DNA of 46,899 bases from contig DASPVO010000031.1 of assembly GCA_035622335.1 (NCBI GenBank), positions 1-46,899 on the forward strand, in the 5' to 3' direction. This document shows positions 22,794 to 30,531 of the stretch, one piece after another. A model generated the notes under the pieces. It did not search any database. It was not told the DNA's origin and worked only from the letters and a program-made list of their open reading frames with translations. This DNA comes from DATJAJ01 sp035622335. Its GTDB lineage: Archaea > Thermoproteota > Nitrososphaeria > Nitrososphaerales > Gagatemarchaeaceae. The position numbers were made by a program, and so were the translations under genes. Position 1 is the first letter of the stretch, and each line of letters starts with the position of its first letter.

Positions 22794-23228
22794 TTACACC
22801 ACTATTGACGCCAGGTTGGCGATCCTGGGCCACTTCTCAGCCGCCTCGCTGGCGACCGGGCCCTTGATGTCGGTCCCCTTGAGTTCTCCCTCCGGCGTGA
22901 TGATCACGGCCGCGTTGTCCTCGAAGACCACGCGCTGCCCGCTCACCCTTCGGACTGGGTACTTCTGCCTGATTATCACAGCCCCGAAGACTGTCTTCCT
23001 CAGCTCGGGCGGACCCCTCTTCACCACGCAGATCACGCTGTCTCCGACCGAGGCGGCGGGCAGCCTCGAGAGCCTCGTCTTCGCCTTCGTCACCTGAACC
23101 ACCCTCAGGGTCTTCGCTCCGGTGTTGTCTGCGCAGTTGATCACCGCGTTGAGCGGGATGGCTCTGGTGATGTATGTCTTGAACTCCTCTACGCCCTTCG
23201 CAGAGACCGCACGGGACTTGGTGGACAA
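22794..23228 (-). CDS. rpl14: large ribosomal subunit protein uL14
   Basis: 144 residues. It contains the L14 signature NAVINCADNTGAKTLRVVQV and FGAVIIRQKYPVRRVSGQRVVFEDN, ending in the inter-subunit region GPVASEAAEKWPRIANLAS. Starts 0 nt after the rps17 stop. Confidence 0.97.
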   Translation of the reverse strand: MSTKSRAVSAKGVEEFKTYITRAIPLNAVINCADNTGAKTLRVVQVTKAKTRLSRLPAASVGDSVICVVKRGPPELRKTVFGAVIIRQKYPVRRVSGQRVVFEDNAAVIITPEGELKGTDIKGPVASEAAEKWPRIANLASIVV

Positions 23229-23555
23229 TTATGCTCCGCTCCCGGCCTGGACCACGACGAAGGAGATCGTCTTTGAGAGCGGCCTGCACTCGGCGATGGT
23301 CACGACGTCGCCGTCGTTGACTGTTATGCATGGTGGGAGGTGTGCGCTGAGCCTGCTCCTCCGCCTCTCTCCACGGTTGTACTTCCCGACCCTGTGAAGG
23401 TACTCCATCTGGACTACCACGAAGCTCCTTCCCGCCGTGGAGGACGCCGTTCCGGTCAGCATCTTTCCTCTCACCTTCAGGCTGCCGTGGAAGGGACAAC
23501 GGTCGTCTTCGCACGTCTTCTTCGGCGACTGAACTTCGAGCCCCGCAGAACTCAA
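23229..23555 (-). CDS. rps17: small ribosomal subunit protein uS17
   Basis: 108 residues. The archaeal N-terminal CEDDRCPFHGSLKVRGKMLTG and the core VGKYNRGERRRSRLSAHLPP are typical. TTG start at 23555 overlaps the stop of the Rpp29 gene as TTGA. Confidence 0.95.
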   Translation of the reverse strand: MSSAGLEVQSPKKTCEDDRCPFHGSLKVRGKMLTGTASSTAGRSFVVVQMEYLHRVGKYNRGERRRSRLSAHLPPCITVNDGDVVTIAECRPLSKTISFVVVQAGSGA

Positions 23556-23788
23556 TTCTTCCTCGACCTCAGCCTGTCTTCCTGTCTTCCCATCAGGTCA
23601 AGACCGACGACGACGTCCCTGGTTCCCTGGACTTGCAAAACTGAACCCTTCTTCTCGACCGTGATCCTCCCGCCTTCAGACTCGATCAGAATGGTCTTTG
23701 CGCTGTCGATCAGGACCTCGCCTCTGACGCCCACCTTGGTCGGATCGGTGGAACCGACGACCGTCACTGTCGAGCCCACTATGTTCAT
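23552..23788 (-). CDS. rnp1: ribonuclease P protein component 1 (Rpp29/Pop4)
   Basis: 78 residues. A short Sm-like barrel with IVGSTVTVVGSTDPTKVGVRG, LIDSAKTILIESEGG and a basic C-terminus (GRQEDRLRSRKN). It is the archaeal Rpp29 homologue that pairs with Rpp21 to bind RNase P RNA for tRNA 5' maturation. The position between rpl29 and rps17 is the conserved archaeal one. ATG 23788 overlaps the rpl29 stop as ATGA. Confidence 0.92.
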   Translation of the reverse strand: MNIVGSTVTVVGSTDPTKVGVRGEVLIDSAKTILIESEGGRITVEKKGSVLQVQGTRDVVVGLDLMGRQEDRLRSRKN

Positions 23789-23991
23789 TCCCTCACTCCC
23801 TTCTCCTTCATCACCGTCAGCATAATCGCAACGTCCCTCCGTGCTCGTCTGATTTTCCCCACTTCCTTCTGAGCCATGCCCCTGGCGGCGTTCCCCTGCA
23901 ACTTCGAGAGCTCGGACCTGAGCTGGAAGAGCTGCTCTCTGAGCTTATCGTCATCTAGCTCTCTGAGGTTCTTCGCTTTTAGTTGTGCCAT
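23785..23991 (-). CDS. rpl29: large ribosomal subunit protein uL29
   Basis: 68 residues, a two-helix protein: LKAKNLRELDDDKLREQLFQ, then LRSELSKLQGNAARGM. It sits near the tunnel exit where SRP docks. It overlaps the end of rps3 by 41 nt, the largest overlap in the operon. The acidic/polar tail of rps3 (EEEMNNGTTKSEEPQRAR) is encoded in this shared stretch. Confidence 0.94.
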   Translation of the reverse strand: MAQLKAKNLRELDDDKLREQLFQLRSELSKLQGNAARGMAQKEVGKIRRARRDVAIMLTVMKEKGVRE

Positions 23992-24619
23992 TGTTCATCT
24001 CTTCTTCCTTGACGTCTCCCTTGAACTGGAATTCCGGTGGGAGCGCGTCCCTCAGGGCTATCTTTACCTTGATGCCATAGAGGCCCAGCTTCAGGAGAAC
24101 ATCCGTCGTGGCCTCGCTGACGACTCTGTCTGCGGTGTCGCCGCTCTTCGGGACGATCCCCGCCCTGTACTTCTCGCCACGGGACCTGTCGCTCCTCAGC
24201 TTGCCGGCGACGGAGATCTCGCATCCCATCGCGCCCGCATTCATTATGTTGTTCAAGGTCCACGTCGCAGCCCGCCTGAACGCGGTCCCCCTCTCGACAA
24301 TCTGGGCGACCCTCGCAGCCATTATCCTGGGGTTCAACGCCGGGTTCTCGACTTCTGATATCGCGATCTGCGGGTTTACCAGTGCAAACTGGGCGGCCAC
24401 CTTCTCCGTGAGTTCCTTGATCCCGGTGCCCCTCCGACCTATCGCCAACCCAGGCCTCGCAACGTAGACCTTCAGAGTGAGCCCGGTGGGGGATCTCTGG
24501 ATTTCCAGTCCTCCGTAACCAGCTTCCTTCAGCTGTTTTTCAAAGAACTCGTCGATGTCAGCGTAGGTCCGGCTCGCCACAAGCAGACTCTTCACCGAAC
24601 TGCTCTGCGTGCCAGGCAT
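23951..24619 (-). CDS. rps3: small ribosomal subunit protein uS3
   Basis: 222 residues. The KH domain is LKVYVARPGLAIGRRGTGIKEL, and the C-terminal domain has MNAGAMGCEISVAGKLRSDRSRG. It lines the mRNA entry tunnel. Starts at ATG 24619, 4 nt after rpl22. The C-terminal tail overlaps rpl29. Confidence 0.96.
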   Translation of the reverse strand: MPGTQSSSVKSLLVASRTYADIDEFFEKQLKEAGYGGLEIQRSPTGLTLKVYVARPGLAIGRRGTGIKELTEKVAAQFALVNPQIAISEVENPALNPRIMAARVAQIVERGTAFRRAATWTLNNIMNAGAMGCEISVAGKLRSDRSRGEKYRAGIVPKSGDTADRVVSEATTDVLLKLGLYGIKVKIALRDALPPEFQFKGDVKEEEMNNGTTKSEEPQRAR

Positions 24620-24623
24620 TTCC

Positions 24624-25085
24624 TTAGACTTCCTTTCCTATTAGTTCGATGTGGACCAGCTGACGGAAGTTGGGCGAACTCCGACCGAAAGCCCTCGGAG
24701 TGAAATCCTTCAGGGTGCGTCCCGCGAACGCCGATGCGTGGACTATCTGCACGCGTTCGGGGTCTAGTCCCTTGAACTCGGAATTGCTCTGGAGGTTCTT
24801 CAGGACTTGAACGAAAGCCCCAGCCGCTTTGACGGGGTAAGAGCCGGACGGGAACCCTGAGAGCTCGCTCCTATGCCCTACCTTGAGCTTGTGCCTTCTG
24901 AAAGCAACAGCCATCTTCTTCTCCCTTACGAGTTCCAGACGGTCGATCGCCTTCGTGAGTGGCATCCCCTTGATTGTTAACGCGATTTCACGGGCGGCCT
25001 TGGGAGAAATGTTTACCTCGCGACCGCTAGCCCTTACATGCACCGCGGGGTCAAAACCCTCGTAACTGTAGCCGTATTGTGGCAA
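24624..25085 (-). CDS. rpl22: large ribosomal subunit protein uL22
   Basis: 153 residues starting at TTG 25085 with the archaeal opening PQYGYSYEGFDPAVHVRASG. Conserved elements include REIALTIKGMPLTKAIDRLE and the tunnel loop region FTPRAFGRSS. This is the first gene of the long operon. The usual upstream partners L3, L4, L23, L2 and S19 are not here; instead a divergent sdh operon begins. Confidence 0.96.
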   Translation of the reverse strand: MPQYGYSYEGFDPAVHVRASGREVNISPKAAREIALTIKGMPLTKAIDRLELVREKKMAVAFRRHKLKVGHRSELSGFPSGSYPVKAAGAFVQVLKNLQSNSEFKGLDPERVQIVHASAFAGRTLKDFTPRAFGRSSPNFRQLVHIELIGKEV

Positions 25086-25123
25086 CTAGGCCGTCTCGTA
25101 GCCTTCTGGCGATTCCTGATGCG

Positions 25124-25130
25124 TTTAAAA
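25124..25130. promoter_or_regulatory. near-symmetric TATA element between rpl22 and sdhA
   Basis: The sequence GCGTTTAAAAGCG reads as a TATA box on both strands. On the minus strand it is 42 nt before TTG 25085, giving an rpl22 leader of about 16 nt. On the plus strand it would start a transcript near 25152 with a leader of about 110 nt for sdhA. Confidence 0.5.
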
Positions 25131-25144
25131 GCGTATCCTTGCTC

Positions 25145-25196
25145 AAATGGAGGCAACAATCCGAAAACGAACGTTTTCGGTCTCGCCTCCAGATTT
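25145..25196. repeat. nested inverted repeat in the rpl22-sdhA intergenic region
   Basis: A perfect 20-bp palindrome with 9-bp arms, CCGAAAACGAACGTTTTCGG (25161-25180), is enclosed by a second perfect 7-bp pair, TGGAGGC (25148-25154) and GCCTCCA (25185-25191). Further out, AAAT and GATTT roughly pair. It could be an operator for the divergent genes or a hairpin in a long sdhA leader. Confidence 0.8.
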
Positions 25197-25261
25197 CCAC
25201 TTCATCGGCGCCGAGCAAAGGCTAAGAGAACTGAAAAGCGACTTGAGAAGGGCGGCTCTCG

Positions 25262-26977
25262 ATGGTGGAGCAGATAAGGCATGACATTGTCATAGTTGGG
25301 TCAGGCATAGCCGGGCTGAGGGCGGCGATAGAGGCAGCTCGCGTCAGCGAAGGCAAAGCGGACATCGCGGTCGTGACGAAGGTCCAAGCGATGCGCTCGC
25401 ACTCCGTCAGCGCTGAAGGTGGAACCGCCGCTGTGCTCTACCCCGAGCTGGGCGATTCTATCGAGTCCCACATCTTCGACACTGTGAAGGGCTCGGACTA
25501 CCTCGCCGACCAAGACGCCGTGGAGAGGTTCGTAAACGCAATGCCTCAGGAAATCTACCAGCTCGACCACTGGGGTCTTCCGTGGTCGAGAAGGGACGAC
25601 GGGAGAATAGCGCAGAGATGGTTCGGGGGGTACAGCTATCCTAGGGCTACATTCGCGGAGGACAAGGTCGGGTTCTTCGAGATGCAGACGCTCTACGACA
25701 CGGCCACAAAGTATGACGACATCACGTTCTATCAGGAGTGGTTCGCGACTTCGATACTGGTCGACTCGGGCGAGTTTAGGGGTGTGACCGCGATCGAGAT
25801 GGCGACGGGCGACTTCGCAGCGGTCCTGGGGAAGGCCGGGATAATCGCTACGGGCGGAGCGGGTAGGATCTACGGGTTCGCGACCTACGGATACAGCTCC
25901 ACCCCAGACGGACTGAGCATGGCGTACCGCTCGGGGCTCCCCTTGAAGGACATGGAGTTCATACAGTTTCATCCTTCGGGCCTCATCCCCTCCGGCATTC
26001 TGATCTCCGAGGCTGCCAGGGGAGAAGGAGGAGTCCTTCTCAACAAGGACGGGGAGCGATTCATGAAAAAGTACGCACCAGAGAAGCTGGAGCTGGCCTC
26101 CAGAGACGTGGTCTCACGGGGAATCATGACAGAGATTGAGGGTGGGAGGGGTTTCAAGGACGAATCTTCGGGGTACGACTACGTCCACCTCGACCTGACG
26201 AAGGTCGGGGCTGAGAGGATCAAGGAGAAGATACCGGGGATAAGAGAGATCGCCCTCAAGTTCAGAGGCCTGGACATGATAGACGAACCCGTGCCCGTCA
26301 GACCCGTGCTGCACTACGTCATGGGCGGGGTCGATGTCGACATAGACGGTGCGACGAGGATCAAGGGGCTTTGGTCTGCGGGTGAGGCGGCTTGCGTCAG
26401 CATCAACGGAGCGAACAGACTGGGCGCGAATTCGACCGCGGAGTGCTTGGTGTGGGGGAAGATTACCGGGGCGGAGGCCGCCAAGTACTCGTCCTCCAAG
26501 ACGGCAGGGAATACAATCTACGAGTCCGTGCTCTCTGAGGAGAGAAGGATCTTCGACACGATCTTTCACGGTAGAGGTGGAACGAACCCCTACGAAATCA
26601 GGGACAAGCTGCAGGCGGCCATGGATGCGGAAGCCTTCGTGTACAGGACGGAGGAGGGGCTGGCCTCTGCTCTCAGGACCATCAGAGAACTCAAGTCGAC
26701 CGACTACCTTCACTGCGACGACAGCAGCAGAGTTTACAACACGAACTTGAGTGACGTACTGGAGGTCGAGGGGATGCTTCTCACTGCGGAGGTGGTGGTC
26801 GTCTCCGCCTTGGCAAGAAGAGAGTCGAGAGGAGCTCACGCGAGGAGGGACTATCCCAACAGAGACGATGTAAACTGGATGAAGCACACGCTCGCTTACG
26901 ACGCAGAGGAGGGACCCAAGCTAGAATACTCGCCCGTCAAGATCACAAGGTACCAGCCCATGGAGAGGCACTACTAG
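25262..26977 (+). CDS. sdhA: succinate dehydrogenase/fumarate reductase flavoprotein subunit
   Basis: 571 residues. It oxidises succinate to fumarate in the TCA cycle as the catalytic subunit of complex II. The FAD-binding dinucleotide motif is IVGSGIAGLRAAIEA (residues 11-25). H47 in MRSHSVSAEGG is the candidate for covalent FAD attachment. FHPSGLIPSG and the C-terminal HYVMGGVDVDIDG and SINGANRLGANSTAE motifs complete the active site. First gene of sdhACDB. The ATG at 25262 follows an inverted repeat-containing intergenic region shared with rpl22. Confidence 0.95.
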   Translation: MVEQIRHDIVIVGSGIAGLRAAIEAARVSEGKADIAVVTKVQAMRSHSVSAEGGTAAVLYPELGDSIESHIFDTVKGSDYLADQDAVERFVNAMPQEIYQLDHWGLPWSRRDDGRIAQRWFGGYSYPRATFAEDKVGFFEMQTLYDTATKYDDITFYQEWFATSILVDSGEFRGVTAIEMATGDFAAVLGKAGIIATGGAGRIYGFATYGYSSTPDGLSMAYRSGLPLKDMEFIQFHPSGLIPSGILISEAARGEGGVLLNKDGERFMKKYAPEKLELASRDVVSRGIMTEIEGGRGFKDESSGYDYVHLDLTKVGAERIKEKIPGIREIALKFRGLDMIDEPVPVRPVLHYVMGGVDVDIDGATRIKGLWSAGEAACVSINGANRLGANSTAECLVWGKITGAEAAKYSSSKTAGNTIYESVLSEERRIFDTIFHGRGGTNPYEIRDKLQAAMDAEAFVYRTEEGLASALRTIRELKSTDYLHCDDSSRVYNTNLSDVLEVEGMLLTAEVVVVSALARRESRGAHARRDYPNRDDVNWMKHTLAYDAEEGPKLEYSPVKITRYQPMERHY

Positions 26978-26987
26978 GGGAGAGGGG

Positions 26988-27437
26988 ATGACGGACTCCC
27001 GGGAGAACAGAAGAGGCCTAAGGGGGTGGCTGGACCCCTATCACTTCAACCTGGAGAGGTGGGCTTACGTCTTCCAGAGGGTGACCGGGCTGGGGATACT
27101 GGCGTATGTTCTAGGCCACATAGGCGACACGAGCTTCTTCATCGGTGGACCTTTCGGAAGCGGCCCTAGTCCAACGAGCTGGGCGGGGGACCTCTCCATC
27201 ACGGAGAACCTAATCGGGCACACGATACTCGTCGCCGTCGTGTTGATAGTCGTCTACCACGGGGTCAACGGGATCAGGCTCATAATGGCGGAGTACGGGA
27301 TCATATTTCAGAAGCCCTCTAGGCCAGAGTACCCGTACAAAGCGAAGGGTTTGCGCACCCTACAGCAACACATGATCTGGCTCGCGATAATCCTGGCGAT
27401 AGTCGGTGCGCTTTGGGCGGGGACGATCCTCTTCTAG
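26988..27437 (+). CDS. sdhC: succinate dehydrogenase membrane anchor, cytochrome b subunit
   Basis: 149 residues with three membrane helices: about 29-47, 75-97 and 127-148. The second helix contains VVYHGVNGIRLIMAEYG, resembling the haem/quinone motif HxxxGxRxxxxD of SdhC. N-terminal soluble part includes DPYHFNLERWAYVFQRVTG, where S/R residues near the quinone site are expected. Starts 10 nt after sdhA. Confidence 0.85.
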   Translation: MTDSRENRRGLRGWLDPYHFNLERWAYVFQRVTGLGILAYVLGHIGDTSFFIGGPFGSGPSPTSWAGDLSITENLIGHTILVAVVLIVVYHGVNGIRLIMAEYGIIFQKPSRPEYPYKAKGLRTLQQHMIWLAIILAIVGALWAGTILF

Positions 27438-27466
27438 GTGTATGGAAAACGCGAGAGTCTAAACTG

Positions 27467-27799
27467 ATGCAGCTGCAGTACGGCACCGCCGTCGTGGCCC
27501 TCGTGCTCGTAGCCCTGCACCTCCTCATGCAGGGTGTCCTCGTGCCCTACTCGACGGCAATCTCGTTTCAGCACGTCCTCTCTGTCTACAGAAGCTGGAT
27601 CGACGGTTCGCTGCTCGAGGTACTCCTCGTGGTCGTCGTGGCGCACGGGTTCAACGGCTTCAGGATAATCCTCGTCGAGTGGAAGCAGGGCAAGTCATGG
27701 ACCACCATGGCGAACTGGGGGACGATGCTCGCTGCGCTGCTCGCGATCGTCTACGGGACGCGGACGGTGATTCTGGCCGTCCTCGGGACTGGAGGTTAG
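27467..27799 (+). CDS. sdhD: succinate dehydrogenase second membrane anchor
   Basis: 110 residues from ATG 27467, with three hydrophobic helices. The middle one carries VVAHGFNGFRIILVEW, parallel to the motif in sdhC. It completes the membrane part of complex II. The start is uncertain. An ACG at 27449 would add six residues (RESKL before MQLQYG), lies 8 nt after an AGGTG, and fits the non-standard starts seen elsewhere in this window. Located between sdhC and sdhB. Confidence 0.8.
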   Translation: MQLQYGTAVVALVLVALHLLMQGVLVPYSTAISFQHVLSVYRSWIDGSLLEVLLVVVVAHGFNGFRIILVEWKQGKSWTTMANWGTMLAALLAIVYGTRTVILAVLGTGG

Positions 27800-27805
27800 A
27801 GCGAA

Positions 27806-28567
27806 TTGGATACGGTCAGGGTTCGAGTCCAGCGGTACAGGCCAGGCGTCGACGGCAGGCCGACCTTCGAGAGCTTCATCGTGCCGTTCAGGAGGGGTAC
27901 GACGGTGCTCGACTGCGTGCTACACGCTAGAGACTACGTGGACCACTCGATAGGAGTGAGGTTCTCGTGCAGGATGGCGTCGTGCGGGTCGTGCGGAATG
28001 AAGGTCAACGGGTTGCCGAGGCTCGCGTGCTCGACCCAGGTCTCTGAGCTAGGCACGGAGACGATCACCGTCCAGCCCATGGACAACTTCCCGATAATCA
28101 AAGACCTCGTTACGGACCTGGCCGGTTTCTTTTCGAAGCACGAACAGGTCTCTCCGCACCTGGTCAGGTCAGACGTCGAGGAGCAGGACAACCCTTCGTC
28201 TGAGTACTTGATGACGCCGAAAGAGCTCGAGTCGATCCTGCAGTTCACCTACTGCATAAAGTGCGGGCTCTGCACCTCCTCCTGTCCAACCGTTGCCACG
28301 GACAGGCTCTACCCCGGACCTCAAGCGCTCGCACAGGCCTACAGGTACAGCCTAGACGTCAGAGACGAAGGTGGAGCCCAGAGGTTCGCGGGGACGGACA
28401 CCGAACACGGCGTCTGGCGGTGTCACTACGCAGGTTCGTGCTCTGCGGTCTGCCCCAAGGGGGTAGATCCCGCTCTTGGCATCCAGCTTCTGAAGAGGCA
28501 CGTCATGTCCGGGAAAGCCCCGCGGAGAGGGGGCGAGGGCTCGAAGACGGCCACCACGAAGAGCTAG
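27806..28567 (+). CDS. sdhB: succinate dehydrogenase iron-sulfur subunit
   Basis: 253 residues from TTG 27806. It passes electrons from FAD to quinone. [2Fe-2S] ligands are C55, C60, C63 and C75; [4Fe-4S] ligands are C150, C153, C156 and C160; the third cluster is bound by C206, C212 and C216 in CHYAGSCSAVCPKG. A short Lys/Ser-rich tail follows. The 3' end overlaps the convergent sufU by 4 nt. Confidence 0.95.
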   Translation: MDTVRVRVQRYRPGVDGRPTFESFIVPFRRGTTVLDCVLHARDYVDHSIGVRFSCRMASCGSCGMKVNGLPRLACSTQVSELGTETITVQPMDNFPIIKDLVTDLAGFFSKHEQVSPHLVRSDVEEQDNPSSEYLMTPKELESILQFTYCIKCGLCTSSCPTVATDRLYPGPQALAQAYRYSLDVRDEGGAQRFAGTDTEHGVWRCHYAGSCSAVCPKGVDPALGIQLLKRHVMSGKAPRRGGEGSKTATTKS

Positions 28568-28971
28568 GCTTCGGAGTCTTCCAACTTCGCGCCCAGGTAG
28601 CCATAGACCCCTACCTTCAGCACCTTCATGCCCAAGAGAGCGCACTTGATCCTAGAAGGACCCAGCTCGGGATTCCCAAGCATCTGAAGGACGTCTTCCT
28701 TCGAGAGCGTCTTGACCCACTCCAGAGGCTTGCCCTTCGCCATCTCGGTGAGCATGGATGCGGACGCCTGACTGATGGCGCAGCCTTGCCCGAGGAACTT
28801 GATATCCTGGATGTCGTTGTCGATGCCGACTCTGACCTGCATCTCGATCTCGTCCCCGCAGAGAGGGTTCACGTCGTGCGACGATATCTGCGAACCCTCG
28901 AGCTTTCCGAAGTTCCTCGGGTTCCTGTAGTAGTCTAGGATTATCTCCTTGTAGATGTCAGCGGCACTCAA
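28564..28971 (-). CDS. sufU: Fe-S cluster scaffold/sulfurtransferase, SufU/IscU-like
   Basis: 135 residues from TTG 28971, which overlaps the sufS stop as TTGA. The open frame is longer upstream, but the family N-terminus is SAADIYKEIILDYYRNPRNFG. Active residues are C38 and D40 in NPLCGDE, C64 in GQGCAISQAS and C110 in KCALLG. In SufU-type systems this protein accepts sulfur from SufS with the help of zinc, or serves as a scaffold. Last gene of the suf cluster. Confidence 0.92.
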   Translation of the reverse strand: MSAADIYKEIILDYYRNPRNFGKLEGSQISSHDVNPLCGDEIEMQVRVGIDNDIQDIKFLGQGCAISQASASMLTEMAKGKPLEWVKTLSKEDVLQMLGNPELGPSRIKCALLGMKVLKVGVYGYLGAKLEDSEA

Positions 28972-30206
28972 AGCTTGAAGAGCCTCCTGACCTTCTGAAT
29001 CGCAGAGAGGAGAGCGTCCACGTCGTCGTACGAGTTGTACACGTAGAAGCTGGCCCTGCTCGTGGCTGGCACCCCCAGAGACCTGACCAACGGATGGGCG
29101 CAATGGCTCCCGGACCTGATCGCGACCCCCTCCTCGTCAAGTATGGTGGCCATGTCGTGTGGATGGACGTCTGCGAGGTTGAAGGACACCACCCCGCCTC
29201 TGGCGTCGGCTCTGGCAGGCCCGTAGACCTTCATGCCGGGAATCTCCGACAGGCGCTCCAGAGCGTACTTCGTTACCTTTGCCTCGTGGCTCCTGACGTT
29301 CGACATCCCGAGCGATGTGAGATAGTCCACCGCCGCTCCCAATCCGATTGTGTCGGCTATGTTGACAGTCCCAGCCTCGAACTTGTAGGGAACATCGTTC
29401 CATGTGGCTCGGTCCTCCCAGACGTCCTTGATCATCTCGCCCCCAGCCATGAAGGGATCCATCGCATCGAGCACTCCCTTGCGTCCGTAAAGGACGCCGA
29501 TGCCTGTCGGACCAGCCATCTTGTGCCCGGAGAACGCCAGAAAGTCGCATCCGATGCGGGAAACGTCCACTGGCATGTGGGGCACTGACTGCGCCGCGTC
29601 GACGAGCGTCGTGGCACCGGCTCTCCTCGCCTTCTCGCAGAGCTTGGCGACATCGTTTATGGTCCCCAGGACGTTCGAGCAGTGCGTCACCGCGAACAGC
29701 TTGGGTGAGGCGCCCATCAGCTTCTCGAATTCGCCGAGGTCGAGCGTTCCGTCCGAGTTCACGCCCACGAGCCTCAGCCGCGCTCCCTTCTTCCTCGCGA
29801 GGAGCTGCCAGGGTACGAGGTTGCTGTGGTGCTCCATCAGGGTCGCGACGATGGTGTCCCCTCTCTTGACGAAGGGTTCGCCCCACGCGAACCGGACGAG
29901 GTTTATCGACTCAGTGGTTCCCCGAGTGAAGATCACCTCCGACGCGGAGCAGCCTATGAACTTGGAGACCTTGGTCCGGGCACCCTCGTAAGCCGCAGTG
30001 GCCTCCTCTCCGAGAGTGTGGACCGACCTGTGCACGTTCGAATTGTACCTGGTGTAGAAGTCCGAGATTGCGTCGATGACCTGCTTCGGCTTCTGGGTCG
30101 TCGCGGCGTTGTCAAGGTAGACCAGCCTCTTTCCGTGGACCTTTCTCTTGAGGATCGGAAAGTCGAGTCTGACGGCCTCTAGTTCGAGAGCCTGAGTCTT
30201 CTGCAA
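28968..30206 (-). CDS. sufS: cysteine desulfurase, SufS-type (class II)
   Basis: 412 residues from TTG 30206 (420 from ATG 30230; numbering uses the latter). A PLP enzyme that takes sulfur from cysteine for Fe-S assembly. The substrate pocket DNAATTQKPKQVIDA, PLP lysine K237 in FSGHKMAGPTG and catalytic C377 in RSGSHCAHP are in place; the RSGxHCA motif is that of SufS. The TTG has a GGCGGAG ribosome binding site just upstream and avoids the 14-nt overlap with the Rieske gene that ATG 30230 would need. Confidence 0.95.
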   Translation of the reverse strand: MQKTQALELEAVRLDFPILKRKVHGKRLVYLDNAATTQKPKQVIDAISDFYTRYNSNVHRSVHTLGEEATAAYEGARTKVSKFIGCSASEVIFTRGTTESINLVRFAWGEPFVKRGDTIVATLMEHHSNLVPWQLLARKKGARLRLVGVNSDGTLDLGEFEKLMGASPKLFAVTHCSNVLGTINDVAKLCEKARRAGATTLVDAAQSVPHMPVDVSRIGCDFLAFSGHKMAGPTGIGVLYGRKGVLDAMDPFMAGGEMIKDVWEDRATWNDVPYKFEAGTVNIADTIGLGAAVDYLTSLGMSNVRSHEAKVTKYALERLSEIPGMKVYGPARADARGGVVSFNLADVHPHDMATILDEEGVAIRSGSHCAHPLVRSLGVPATSRASFYVYNSYDDVDALLSAIQKVRRLFKL

Positions 30207-30216
30207 GTTTCTCCGC

Positions 30217-30504
30217 CTAAATCTCCACAAAAATCGTTCCGGCGTCTATTTTAACATTGAACCTCTTGAGCGGCTCGGTCGCGGGAGGATTCTGCACCTC
30301 CCCCGTCCTCAGGTCGAACTGGGACAGATGGAGCGGACAGACGACGCGCTCCTCGATCTTGAAGCCGATCCCGAGGTCGGTCGCTTCGTGGGTGCAAGTT
30401 GCAGATACGGCGTAGACCTCGCCGTCTATTCTGGAAAGGAGGATCGCTGTGCCATTGAGCTCCACTTCGACCATCGTCCCTTCGGCCAGGTCGCTGGACT
30501 TCAT
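30217..30504 (-). CDS. Rieske [2Fe-2S] ferredoxin in the suf operon
   Basis: 95 residues from ATG 30504. The Rieske ligands are C37 and H39 in CTHEATDLG and C56 and H59 in CPLH. No membrane anchor, so this is a soluble electron carrier of the biphenyl-dioxygenase ferredoxin type, placed between sufD and sufS, a frequent archaeal arrangement. The first beta strand seems short with ATG. A CTG four codons upstream (30516), 10 nt after an AGAGG, would give VAAMKSSDLAEG, which aligns better with the family, and may be the true start. Confidence 0.88.
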   Translation of the reverse strand: MKSSDLAEGTMVEVELNGTAILLSRIDGEVYAVSATCTHEATDLGIGFKIEERVVCPLHLSQFDLRTGEVQNPPATEPLKRFNVKIDAGTIFVEI

Positions 30505-30531
30505 GGCCGCGACCAGCTCACTCGAACCTCT

